A stretch of 64,000 bases of DNA from assembly GCA_963969495.1 (NCBI GenBank), contig OZ018317.1, positions 221,642,235 to 221,706,234 of the forward strand, in the 5' to 3' direction. Shown here piece by piece: positions 22,777 through 30,906 of this stretch. Source of the DNA: Ceratothoa steindachneri. Its lineage: Eukaryota > Arthropoda > Malacostraca > Isopoda > Cymothoidae. The notes under the pieces were generated by a model. That model had not been told where the DNA came from, did no database searches, and saw only the letters and a list, made by a program, of their open reading frames with translations. Position numbers and translations under genes: made by a program. Within the stretch, counting starts at the first letter, position 1; each line of letters opens with the position of its first letter.

Positions 22777-23849
22777 GGAAACAAATTGCTCAATAAGGAT
22801 AGTTAATTGGATCGTGACAGTTTACAATATGACAGAGCTAAGCGGGAAGTGAAAATTTATCGTTAATTCGACCAATGGATATTATTTAATTTTGAGCGGG
22901 AAGTCATTTCAAAAGTGGAGGGAGGTGGAGATTGACGGGGGGTGTAATCAGGGGATTACAAGCCAAATCGCTTTACCTTGAAGCCTAGTGGTATTCGGAA
23001 GGGGAAGACCAACAGCACAGGTCTTCGGGGAGATACTTCTGTGAGCCCTGACGAGGAAGATTCGTAGATGGGGGTTTTGAATACTTCTTGTTGAAGAACG
23101 AGATTTTCTCTTATCCAGAGAGATGGAATCTCAAACATGAGACGGTTCTGCGGCTCAGCGGGAAGTCTCAGACACGGGGAACGGGAGCCTTGAAGGGGGT
23201 GCGAGATGGAGGGGCCGCACAATTCTCCCGATAGAAGGTGGCTCCATAAGCTTTCCTCTGAACAGGGGCCAAAGCTTCACGAAGGGCGATCTGCTGGTGA
23301 GATCTTTACGACGAGTTACGACTCGAACAGGAGTTGCAAGACTTCGCGGGGGAACAGACAAAACGGTATGAACGGAGGGACTGGCAGACTTCCAATCCCC
23401 TCGAGGAATGGCGGACGCAGGGTTAAATAGCCAGGTGGATGGTCCGTTAGATAGCCTCAGAGAATGGCCGTCCCCAGAAGATTCTCGACGTCAGTCTATG
23501 CAAACTTACTTCGAGATAACGAGTTGGATCGTACAGCGAAGTTTGCCTCAGGATATGGGGTTGGGTTTGTAAGGGCACGCTTGCGGGGGAAGGACATGTC
23601 TGCGAGGCAGGGGGTCGAGAATTCGACGTTACCGTGGGGAGGAAGAGCGAGTTGCGTCCCGCATAAGCAAATAGAGCCAGGTCGAGCGACTCAGCCCGAG
23701 ACTGCTTCCTTCTCGATGATTCTAAAATTCCCACTCCAAGGAGCATGTAGTTTGGAGCTAAGGGGACAGTCGCCAGATAGCTCCTTAAATAAAAAAAAAG
23801 CAAAGGGGCTGAAAGGAGTATTCCGGGGGGGCTTTCTCTCACGCTGGTC
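22774..23849. other. G+C-rich unassigned segment
   Basis: From about 22920 the sequence becomes G+C rich with long open frames on both strands (23464-23928 plus, 23842-23447 minus, 23430-23206 region plus). None gives a family that I know. It abuts a gypsy RT fragment, so it may be the body of another retroelement or a separate insertion. Confidence 0.4.
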
Positions 23850-23993
23850 CTTCGAGGGGTACCCTCTCACCAAAATGTATAAGCCAAGGAGCCTTTTCAA
23901 TTTTTGCAATGTGCTGGGTATTGGATAGCCCCTAATTACAGTTATCTTATCATTGTTTGGTGATATACCATATGAAATTACTTTCCACCGCAA
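23850..23993 (-). pseudogene. Ty3/gypsy reverse transcriptase fragment (thumb)
   Basis: The minus strand reads KVISYGISPNNDKITVIRGY, then PIPSTLQKLKRLLGLYIL. This is the connection just after the RT palm in gypsy elements (H-V-I-S..GI.P...K...I...P.P.T...L..FLGL..YYR). The frame stays open beyond this but loses family resemblance at about 23855, where a G+C-rich segment begins. Only about 45 residues survive. Confidence 0.7.
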
Positions 23994-24030
23994 AAATTAA
24001 TGGAATCTCTGAAGAATTGGCACTCTGCTG

Positions 24031-24640
24031 GTTAAATTGCAATCCGTAAAACTTGATCCAAGACATGTGCTCCTGGCGGATTTCTCAATTGATGTTTGTT
24101 CCATCGGAATTTGGAAAAACGCATCCGTAAATTCTATCTTAGAAAATACAATGCAGCCTTGCAGGTTAATGATGAAGCACGTTAAATATGGTAACAGTTA
24201 TTTATATTTTGCCATGATGGAGGTGAGTAAGTGTTAATTGCAGGTATCAAGGTAATTTCCATCAGAATTTTGGCGCAAATTTATTAGCGCTACGTAAGGA
24301 AACGTATTTGGACGAATTCGACCTTTTGCCAATAGAGTTTAAATTAGTTCACGAGATATACGAAATAACTTGGGTGATGCCTAACGTGGTCTACATGCAA
24401 ACTGGGTTGACTGAGTAAAACCTGATAGAAATAAGATGGCCTAACATTAGGCATATTTGAAATATTCGCACACCATGGGCTATTTACTGTCCGGTTTATA
24501 TATATAAATTGTTAGATTTGGCAAATAGACACTCAATATTGGAATTACCCGAGATAGATGATGATATTGCTGGCGATAGATTACTTTTACTAAGATTTCT
24601 AATGCCTCTTGAATGCTTGAGAAAATACGCCTGACAAATG
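24031..24640 (+). pseudogene. Unidentified coding relic
   Basis: An open stretch from 24037 reads DPRHVLLADFSIDVCSIGIW and ends at 24237. From about 24245 another frame reads LLALRKETYLDEFDLLPIEF, KLVHEIYEITWVMPNVVYMQ, then after two stops HSILELPEIDDDIAG and LLLRFLMPLECLRKYA. The residue patterns look protein-like. I do not recognise the family, and an RNase H-like reading of the first part is only a guess. Confidence 0.35.
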
Positions 24641-25201
24641 AACTTCAAAGAAACTTCAAGCTTACTTGTTTCTCCAAGTTTCCAGGAGTCTCTTTACTAG
24701 GTCGTTTTGTTGGAGATGTGAGATTTAACGACCATGGCAGAAGTTCCATTTTTTGTACTGTAGTTAGGGTGAATCTCTCTAAAATGGCAAGTCGAAGAGT
24801 TGGGAAGGTGAGTTTTTCAGTCATAGACCTTCCTTCAATGAGTGTTAACTCGATTGTCCTTGTTAGTGCCTTGAACTTGTGATTATAACTAGTAACCCTT
24901 TTCTAATGGGAATAAGAGTTATACTTGCATAAACCAAGGAGTAGGCGATCCTGGCTGAAGTTCTGGCAAGGAGATAGCTGAGGTGGGACTTCCATGGTTG
25001 TTATGCTCGTGCGTTTTGTCTTTTCTTCCATTAATTGGATGTAAAATTTGCTCAATCCTTTGTTTACAAAGTCCTGTGTGGAAGTGAGTTAAGAGTGTCA
25101 TTCTGGGGTCATCCCTATTTTTGCTTCGGGTTTATGAGCGATCGTCTTGTGACACTCTCTTTGCCACAATCTTAATTTTCCCACTACAGGCAAATAAAAA
25201 C

Positions 25202-25206
<5 letters not shown>
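24641..25206. other. No recognisable feature
   Basis: A+T-rich, with only a short chance frame at 24613-24882. Confidence 0.4.

Positions 25207-25269
<63 letters not shown>
25207..25269. repeat. (TA)n microsatellite
   Basis: About 31 TA units. They end at a sequence similar to 30184-30262. Confidence 0.97.
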
Positions 25270-25272
<3 letters not shown>

Positions 25273-25345
25273 CTGATTTTGACGTATTAGGTAAGTTTAC
25301 CCCTTTTCTTCATTGGAATCCGTCTCACTTAATTTTAGAGGAGTG
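25270..25345 (+). repeat. Repeat related to 30184-30262
   Basis: Shares TAGGTAAGTTTAC, then a CTTTT/TTCC stretch, TCACTTAA and a GGGAGTG/GAGGAGTG end with the segment at 30184-30262. It is a member of a small (TA)n-associated repeat family. Confidence 0.55.
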
Positions 25346-26299
25346 TTGTGAAATAGTAACTATCGCATTTAAGTTAATAGTAGACGAAATAAAGTCATAT
25401 ACCAAAGTTTGCTAACTAGCGTTCATCTGCCTGAAATTTAGCCGCGATAATCATACGTGGGTCATGTATGTATGCATGTGCCTGCACGTAGATACGTGAT
25501 GTTATGCTCCTGTTGTTTATTAATTATTTCATTTTTATAGGGGTCTTTCCTTCATATTCCTCAAAATACCGAAGACTTAATACCGCTATACCTTACCACA
25601 AAGGTACATATGTATAAAGTCTTTTAGTAGAATCATATTAAGCAAGCGACGCTATTTCACGAACAATCAACTAATCCATTTGTATTTATATAAATGAATA
25701 AATATTCCGTCGTGAGTCAGTTATTAAGATCTAAAGTTCACTAAGTCAGGGACTCATTGTGGCCTTTGAAGTGGATAATTCTCCAGTCTGGGACAAAAAA
25801 AAGTCCATAATTTAAGAACTGGTAAATTTCATCTGGCGCTATGAACAGGATTTTCTTGATCTTGTGGAGAATATTTTCCACGTTAACCTCCTGTGACATC
25901 TAGTTTAGGGTTGTCTCGTGCCTTTAATGACTGATACTGTGAGTCACAGGAAATTTAACTATTGTGGTATTAAAGCGTACTGTGTGCTTTGGCGTTGGAA
26001 CTAAAGATATCCCAATTGGTGAGGGCTAAGTACTGATAAGGCTTCGTAGTTTACGTGGATTGGTTTCGCTTGAGGAAGCGTAAGGGGGCACTTCGTTGGT
26101 TACCAGCCAGTTGCTGGAATTACGCTGTATCCTGTGGTGGATAAGCAAACTGCCCTGTATTCAAGGTGAGAAACCCTTGTCCAAAACTACTCTCATCTTT
26201 TGTGGTTAATATACATTTTTTTTTCTTTTGGTTCAAGAACAACCACAGGTCGGATAACTTTACCTAGTTCTGATCTAACCTCACCTGTCCTTTAAAATA
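25346..26299. other. No recognisable gene; upstream flank of the gypsy element
   Basis: I looked for a long terminal repeat shared with 29940-30320 and saw none by eye. Confidence 0.4.
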
Positions 26300-26925
26300 A
26301 TGAATAAGTCAAGCGAGCTTAAAACACTAGGAGAGTCAATCGGGCTAACTGGTACTGACTTAATGCCTTTGCAATTTGGTAACGAGCTATACAAATGGTG
26401 GATAGTGAAGGAACGAGAGGGCAGAGAAAGAAAGACAAAGTTACGACAGAGTAAACGAAAGAAAGGGCAGAAAGAAAGGGAGAACAGAGAGAAACATAAA
26501 AATGGAAGTAAATGATCAGAAACCTGAATTGCAAAGCTTCAATAAAAGTACATTGGCTAAGCTTTCGGTCAAACAACTACAGCCAGCATTAACAACTACA
26601 TGATGTATCAGCATATCTTCTCCGTTTCGATACAATTGCAAAACAATTCAAGTGGCTTATTAGTAATTATAAACATACCTTGAAGATTTATTCCATTCTT
26701 CCTGATGAAGTCCGAACTAATTACGACGAATGAAAGGTGCCCTCATGGTTGGATTTAAATGCACATTAGATTTCTACAGAAAGCAATTTAGAACTCTCCA
26801 AGCTTCTATTGATGATAAGCATACGTACCACCTACGGAGAAAAAATGATTTCCAGGTGTCAAGTGCTATATCGAGTGTCCATTCTTCAAGGCATGAGGCT
26901 ATGAAGTCCGTGCCCCAATGATACA
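26300..26925 (+). pseudogene. Gypsy gag relic
   Basis: Starts MNKSSELKTLGESIGLTGTD, followed by a charged Arg/Lys/Glu-rich segment. After a frame change come AYLLRFDTIAKQFKW and LPDEVRTNYDE, then in another frame ALMVGFKCTLDFYRKQF and RTLQASIDDK. This is the order of invertebrate gypsy gag proteins (LG..LGL.G..L; AYL.RFE..A; LL..F..T...YR..FR). The product would form the particle shell. No clear CCHC knuckle is left. At least two frameshifts are present. Confidence 0.65.
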
Positions 26926-26999
26926 CTGTTCTGTCATTAGAGGTGATAATCTGGTGGTCGTCCAACTGTTAAGAATTGATTACCGTCGTGCCCTGATAC

Positions 27000-28130
27000 A
27001 ACCCCTCAAGAATTCCGCTATTTGCAAGGTACCTGTTTCTCTTTGCTGGAGAGCCGTGAAAAGGCACCAAAAGGAGAGACTGACGTTATCAGGATTGGCT
27101 CCGAACTTCGATATTCGTTTGTCAACAGTTTATTTCTTAGAGCGTCCATTAGGATTAAACGGCTGTATGACATTGGAAACCTTGTGCTACTTATTCCAGC
27201 CAAGTTTAGAAGCATGGTAATGAAAATGGCTCATGATTCGCATCTCGCTGGCCACTTTTCCTAAGGAAAGACCTTAGACAAGGTACTCACACAATTATAC
27301 TGGCAAGGTGCTCCAACAGAAATTCGGCACTACTGTCAGTCGTGTGCAATTTGTCAACGCCTTTTGCTCGTAGGAAGCGATTTACTTAGCTGATCCTACT
27401 AATCGTCCATCTTTGGCAGGCCACAAGTTTATTCTAACTTAGGTTGATTGGGCAACTCGGTTCACTAAAGCGGATGGATTGCGAAACATCGATTTAATGA
27501 CAGTTGCTGAAGCTCTGGTGAGTACCTTTTACCGAGCAGGAATCTCCAGGGTAATACTTAGTGACCAAAAGATACAGTTTTATTGACCTAATGAGAGAAG
27601 AACATAAATTGCTAACGACAAAACTTGTCTTCCCCACCCCTTACCCCGCGCAGAGAAACGTAATGTGTGAAGGACTCGATGACATTTTAAAGAGCATCAG
27701 TTGTGGTAAAATAAACAGCTTAATAATGATTAACTTTGTACATCGTACCAATACGCCTTTGATCTTAGAGAAAGACTGGGGGAGTCAACGTGTGAGGTAA
27801 CCCAACATGCAGATATCAGCCGGAATGTTTACGAGTATGAAGAGTATTTTGATAAGAAGGTGAGTGACGGAAGATTAATGTCAGCGACAAAGTACTCTTG
27901 CTACTTACGACTAGCCATAACAAACTGATAGCATCAATGCATTAGACCGAATAAACTTTCTGGATTATTTTATTGAGATCAAAGGCCGACCTCGTCTATA
28001 CCACATGCACATGTTAAAGAAGTTTTTCCGCCGTGGACAAATCCACTTCTTGACTGTTGAGAATGGTAACCAGTTGAAAGACCTACCTGAACCTTCGCTA
28101 GATAAGATTAACCCTACTTCTACCCGAGCC
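27000..28130 (+). pseudogene. Gypsy integrase relic
   Basis: The N-terminal zinc domain is visible: LVLLIPAKFRSMVMKMAHDS, HLAGHF, then QLYWQGAPTEIRHYCQSCAI and CQR, giving H..H and C-x2-C. The catalytic core follows with VDWATRFTKADGL (first Asp) and VSTFYRAGISRVILSDQ (second Asp). In a shifted frame come FPTPYPAQRNVMCEGLDDIL (Glu region). The C-terminal GPY/F-like block reads GRPRLYHMHMLKKFFRR near 27970-28045. The enzyme would insert cDNA into the genome. Stops in the core show it is dead. The position upstream of RT is unusual for the family. Confidence 0.8.
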
Positions 28131-28189
28131 GCATGAGAAGACTAGCAAAAAAGGAATTCCGTCCAAGTGTGTGTCATCGAGGAGCATGG

Positions 28190-28740
28190 TACCGAATTAG
28201 GGAGGAAGTATTTACTCTAGAAGAAAACGAGTCTACTCCCAACTACTCACCAGACCTACTGGAAGTACAGTTAATCGAAGTCCAATCTTTGGTGTCTGCA
28301 TTTGAGGAGATAGAAACAGGAAAACCAAGGACGGCTACAGGGTATGAACATATCATTCGTCTCATGTGCACTCAACCAATTCGTAAGGAGTGGTACCCAA
28401 ATCAATGCAAAGCTAATGCCACTCGTTGACGAACAACTCAACATATTTAGCAGAGTCAAATTTTTCACTGAACTGGATTTGAGTAAGGCTTATTTCCAAC
28501 TCACTGAATCTCAATAGCTGAAAACAAACCACCTTCGCTATAAACAGAGGCATCATGAAATATGTAAAATCCTATGCATTTTGTCCTCTCTACTGCGCGC
28601 CCCTCTTACGTTGGCTTGATGAGAATTCTCCTTTATGGTCATTTTTTACTGCCATGTTACTTTAATAATATTTATGTCTATTCAAAAACATCGCGGAGCA
28701 TTTAGACCACCTGGAATCCGTATTGAGACGCCTTCATCGA
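28190..28740 (+). pseudogene. Gypsy reverse transcriptase, N-terminal and palm part, relic
   Basis: Begins with EVQSLVSAFEEIETG and GYEHIIRLMCTQPIRKEWYP, the segment before the RT fingers (EH.I.L....P.R..PY). It continues in another frame with KFFTELDLSKAYFQL, which carries the motif A Asp. The YxDD catalytic box reads YFNNIYVYS near 28662-28690, with both Asp replaced by Asn. EHLDHLESVLRRLHRY follows. The frame is then interrupted at 28745 by an inserted LINE tail. The enzyme would copy element RNA. Loss of both catalytic Asp and the stops show decay. Confidence 0.75.
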
Positions 28741-28745
28741 TATAA
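28737..28745. repeat. Target-site duplication, left copy
   Basis: TCGATATAA, identical to 29409-29417, immediately left of the inserted LINE fragment. Confidence 0.85.
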
Positions 28746-29408
28746 ATATGAATATAGAAAATGCGCAGAATTGCTCGATAGAAGGAATTGCTATAAAGCA
28801 AGTTGATAGGTTCAAATATTTAGGTACTTATTTAGTAAAGAATGGTTCTCTAAATTCGGAATTTGAGGAAAGGCTAAGGCGTGCCCATCAAGCATTGGGA
28901 ATGCTTGAGAATGTTTGGAATAATAGTAACTTTCTGTGCATACTAAAATCAAAATTTATAAGGTAATGGATAGAAGTATTTTGATTTATGGACATGAGTC
29001 TTGGTACAGCACTATGACTACAACTAAAAAACTATTGGTATTTTAAAATAAGGCTCTGCGACGAATAATGGGAGTTAAATGGTGGGAAAAAAGAGTGTCA
29101 AACACCAGAATCAGAGAAAGAACGGGGGTGCAACCGGTCGATGGATGAGTTTGTTAGATTTTCCCGTTGGAAATGGTTAGGTCATGTTTATAGAAAGCAG
29201 GGTATAGTTGGGGATACACCAGGGTTGGTGGCCCATGGTAAAAGAGGTAGAGGTAGACCTAGGGAGACTTGGATAAGGACTATGAAGCAGGAGATGATTG
29301 TTGGGAAGATCTTGACGCATTAGCTCAAGATAGAGCGTGATGGCGTGAGTTCATTGAGGCCCTATGCATCCCCGTGGGTGCCACATGAAATGATTGATTG
29401 ATTGATTT
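28746..29408 (+). mobile_element. 5'-truncated LINE with (TGAT)n tail inserted in gypsy RT
   Basis: A 663-bp insert bounded by a perfect 9-bp duplication. Translation gives the C-terminal third of a non-LTR RT: DRFKYLGTYLVKNGSLNSEF, EERLRRAHQALGMLENVW, then across frameshifts FSRWKWLGHVYRKQG and KRGRGRPRETWIRTM (family: W.GHV.R....RRRGRP...W...). The 3' end finishes in GATTGATTGATTGATT. Loss of the 5' end, a simple-repeat tail and a short duplication are the marks of target-primed reverse transcription. The clade cannot be fixed from this piece. Confidence 0.85.
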
Positions 29409-29417
29409 TCGATATAA
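29409..29417. repeat. Target-site duplication, right copy
   Basis: TCGATATAA, matching 28737-28745, after the (TGAT)n tail. Confidence 0.85.
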
Positions 29418-29935
29418 TTTGACGGTCGGCCAAGAGAAATGTTACATTTACAATTCCTCTTTAACATATCCTGGGTTCCGAGTAGGTTCAGGTAAAGTAC
29501 GAGGTTTTTCAGAAGAGTTCAACGCCATATGCGGCCTCCCGTACCCAGGGAGGAAGAAACAAATGAGATCCTCCATGTGGATGATCTCTTTTTAACGCCA
29601 ATTTATGCCTGATTTTGCTACGCTTTTCGCCAACCTCACCCAACATCTAAGAACAGAGTTAACTGAACTCCTCCTTCAATATTCAAAATAATGACAAACT
29701 TTAGCGTTTTGGGGATCCGTCCTTTTGTACGAGGACTCTACAGTAGCGGTAAAAGACGTTGCCTATGCAAGCCAGAAACTTCTTCCTCGCAAAAACAGTT
29801 ATTGAAACATTGAATATGAATCCATCGCTATTGTATGGGCCATCGAAAGGTTTTCAATAAACCTATATGGAGATAGGTTTATTCTAGAAACCAACCATCA
29901 TGCCTTAGAGTACTTAAACTTCATGGGCACAAATT
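29418..29935 (+). pseudogene. Gypsy RT thumb and RNase H, relic
   Basis: Reads LTVGQEKCYIYNSSLTYPGF and RVGSGKV, the KC..F....YLG..V..G region. PYPGRKKQMRSSMWMISF and RQFMPDFATLFANLTQHL follow (P.TKK.LR.FLG...FYR.FIP.FA..A..L). RNase H is seen as AYASQKLLPRKNSY, EYESIAIVWAIERFSINLYG and DRFILETNHHALEYLN, in which the expected TDH is TNH. Resemblance ends at about 29935, before the RNase H C-terminus. Confidence 0.8.
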
Positions 29936-30183
29936 AAGGTGAACCTGTCTCTTAGAAAAGCAGCTGTCAGTGGAAGCTCATTTCATTGTTTACTTGGCTG
30001 TAATTTTAATTTTCTCTTGTTTGTTTTTTACTGTGATGAAGTATTAAAATGTATCTGTTGTTATTCTTCTTGTGCATTGTTGCACTCGATTCAGGTCGGG
30101 CCTGCGTCATCGAGCTCCAGAGACGAGGCCTATATCCCTGAATGAGGATGTATGGAATTAAGGTCCATGAATGATATTTTTTT
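29936..30183. other. No recognisable feature
   Basis: Short spacer after the broken RNase H. No LTR recognised. Confidence 0.4.
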
Positions 30184-30262
30184 TTGTGTGCTTTCGGCGT
30201 AGTAGGTAAGTTTTACACTTTTTCCATGTGACTCCTTTTCACTTAAATTTCGCGGGAGTGAC
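30184..30262 (+). repeat. Repeat related to 25270-25345
   Basis: Contains TAGGTAAGTTTTACACTTTT, then TCACTTAAATTTCGCGGGAG, parallel to 25270-25345. It lies next to a (TA)n array and includes a short inverted repeat AATTTCGCGG / CCGCGAAATT around 30246-30275. Confidence 0.55.
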
Positions 30263-30318
30263 TACCGCGAAATTTGGACCCGTGCAAGTTCCTCCTGTAA
30301 GTAGTGGCGAAGAATCTC

Positions 30319-30320
<2 letters not shown>

Positions 30321-30391
<71 letters not shown>
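30321..30391. repeat. (TA)n microsatellite
   Basis: About 35 TA units. Confidence 0.97.
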
Positions 30392-30394
<3 letters not shown>

Positions 30395-30529
30395 AAGGAG
30401 GTCATTTTTTATCCAGGATTTATTGAAGTCGACAGCAACGGCTGCATTGTTTACTTTTGGATACAGCTTTCTTATACATAGTTCTGACTATAGTCTCAAC
30501 AAATGGCTCGAGGCGAGTAAAATTGCTCG

Positions 30530-30605
30530 GAAGAGGCATAACTTTATCTGCCTAGACGTCTTTCGACCTAACAGCTGGTCATCTTCGGGGCAGAATGGTG
30601 ATTTA
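30530..30605 (-). repeat. Dispersed repeat shared with 44075-44115
   Basis: On the minus strand it reads AAATCACCATTCTGCCCCGA, then AGATGACCAGCTGTTAGGTC and GAAA. The segment at 44075-44115 on the plus strand is nearly the same and runs into (TA)n. Family unknown. Confidence 0.7.
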
Positions 30606-30621
30606 CTCAAAAGTGGAAGAT

Positions 30622-30850
30622 GTGGATAGTAGTAGTAATAATAATAAGTATTTATAATGCGCCCCTCAGGGCTGTTAGCCCTCCCAGAGCGCAGGTTGTG
30701 TAGCGAGTGTAGAGAATGTTTACAGGAAAGAGAAGGCAATTCTGAAGAGATGAGTCTTCAGGAGACATTTAAAAGTAGCAAGGGAGGGAGAGGATCGGAC
30801 TTCGACAGAAAGAGCATTCCAGAGTCTAGTAGAAGATAAATGATAAAAGG
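30622..30850 (-). pseudogene. L2-like LINE 3' end
   Basis: The minus strand reads RLWNALSVEVRSSPSLATFK and CLLKTHLFRIAFSFL, then a stop. This is the C-terminus of CR1/L2/Rex-type reverse transcriptases (LWN.LP..IR...SL..FK..LKTHLF). A short 3' end follows and finishes in (TTA)n/(CTA)n at 30622-30650. It is a strongly 5'-truncated LINE tail, unrelated to the CR1 copy at 7360-9139 at this level of divergence. Confidence 0.75.
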
Positions 30851-30906
30851 GGTAACAAGGGTTTGCCCTAGTTTAAGGGGCATCGCGGGCATTTAATTAC
30901 TTTTGA

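Larger units (their letters stand above)
26300..29935 (+). mobile_element. Ty3/gypsy-like retrotransposon with integrase upstream of RT
   Basis: Domain order on the plus strand is gag (26300-26925), integrase (27000-28130), RT palm (28190-28740), a LINE insertion (28746-29408), then RT thumb and RNase H (29418-29935). Ordinary gypsy elements have RT and RNase H before integrase. A minority (the Gmr1-like group) has the Ty1/copia-like order seen here. The integrase C-terminus runs to RT within about 150 bp with no LTR between them, which argues against two abutting elements. The copy is full of stops and frameshifts, its RNase H is cut off at about 29935, and I see no LTRs or protease. Confidence 0.75.
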
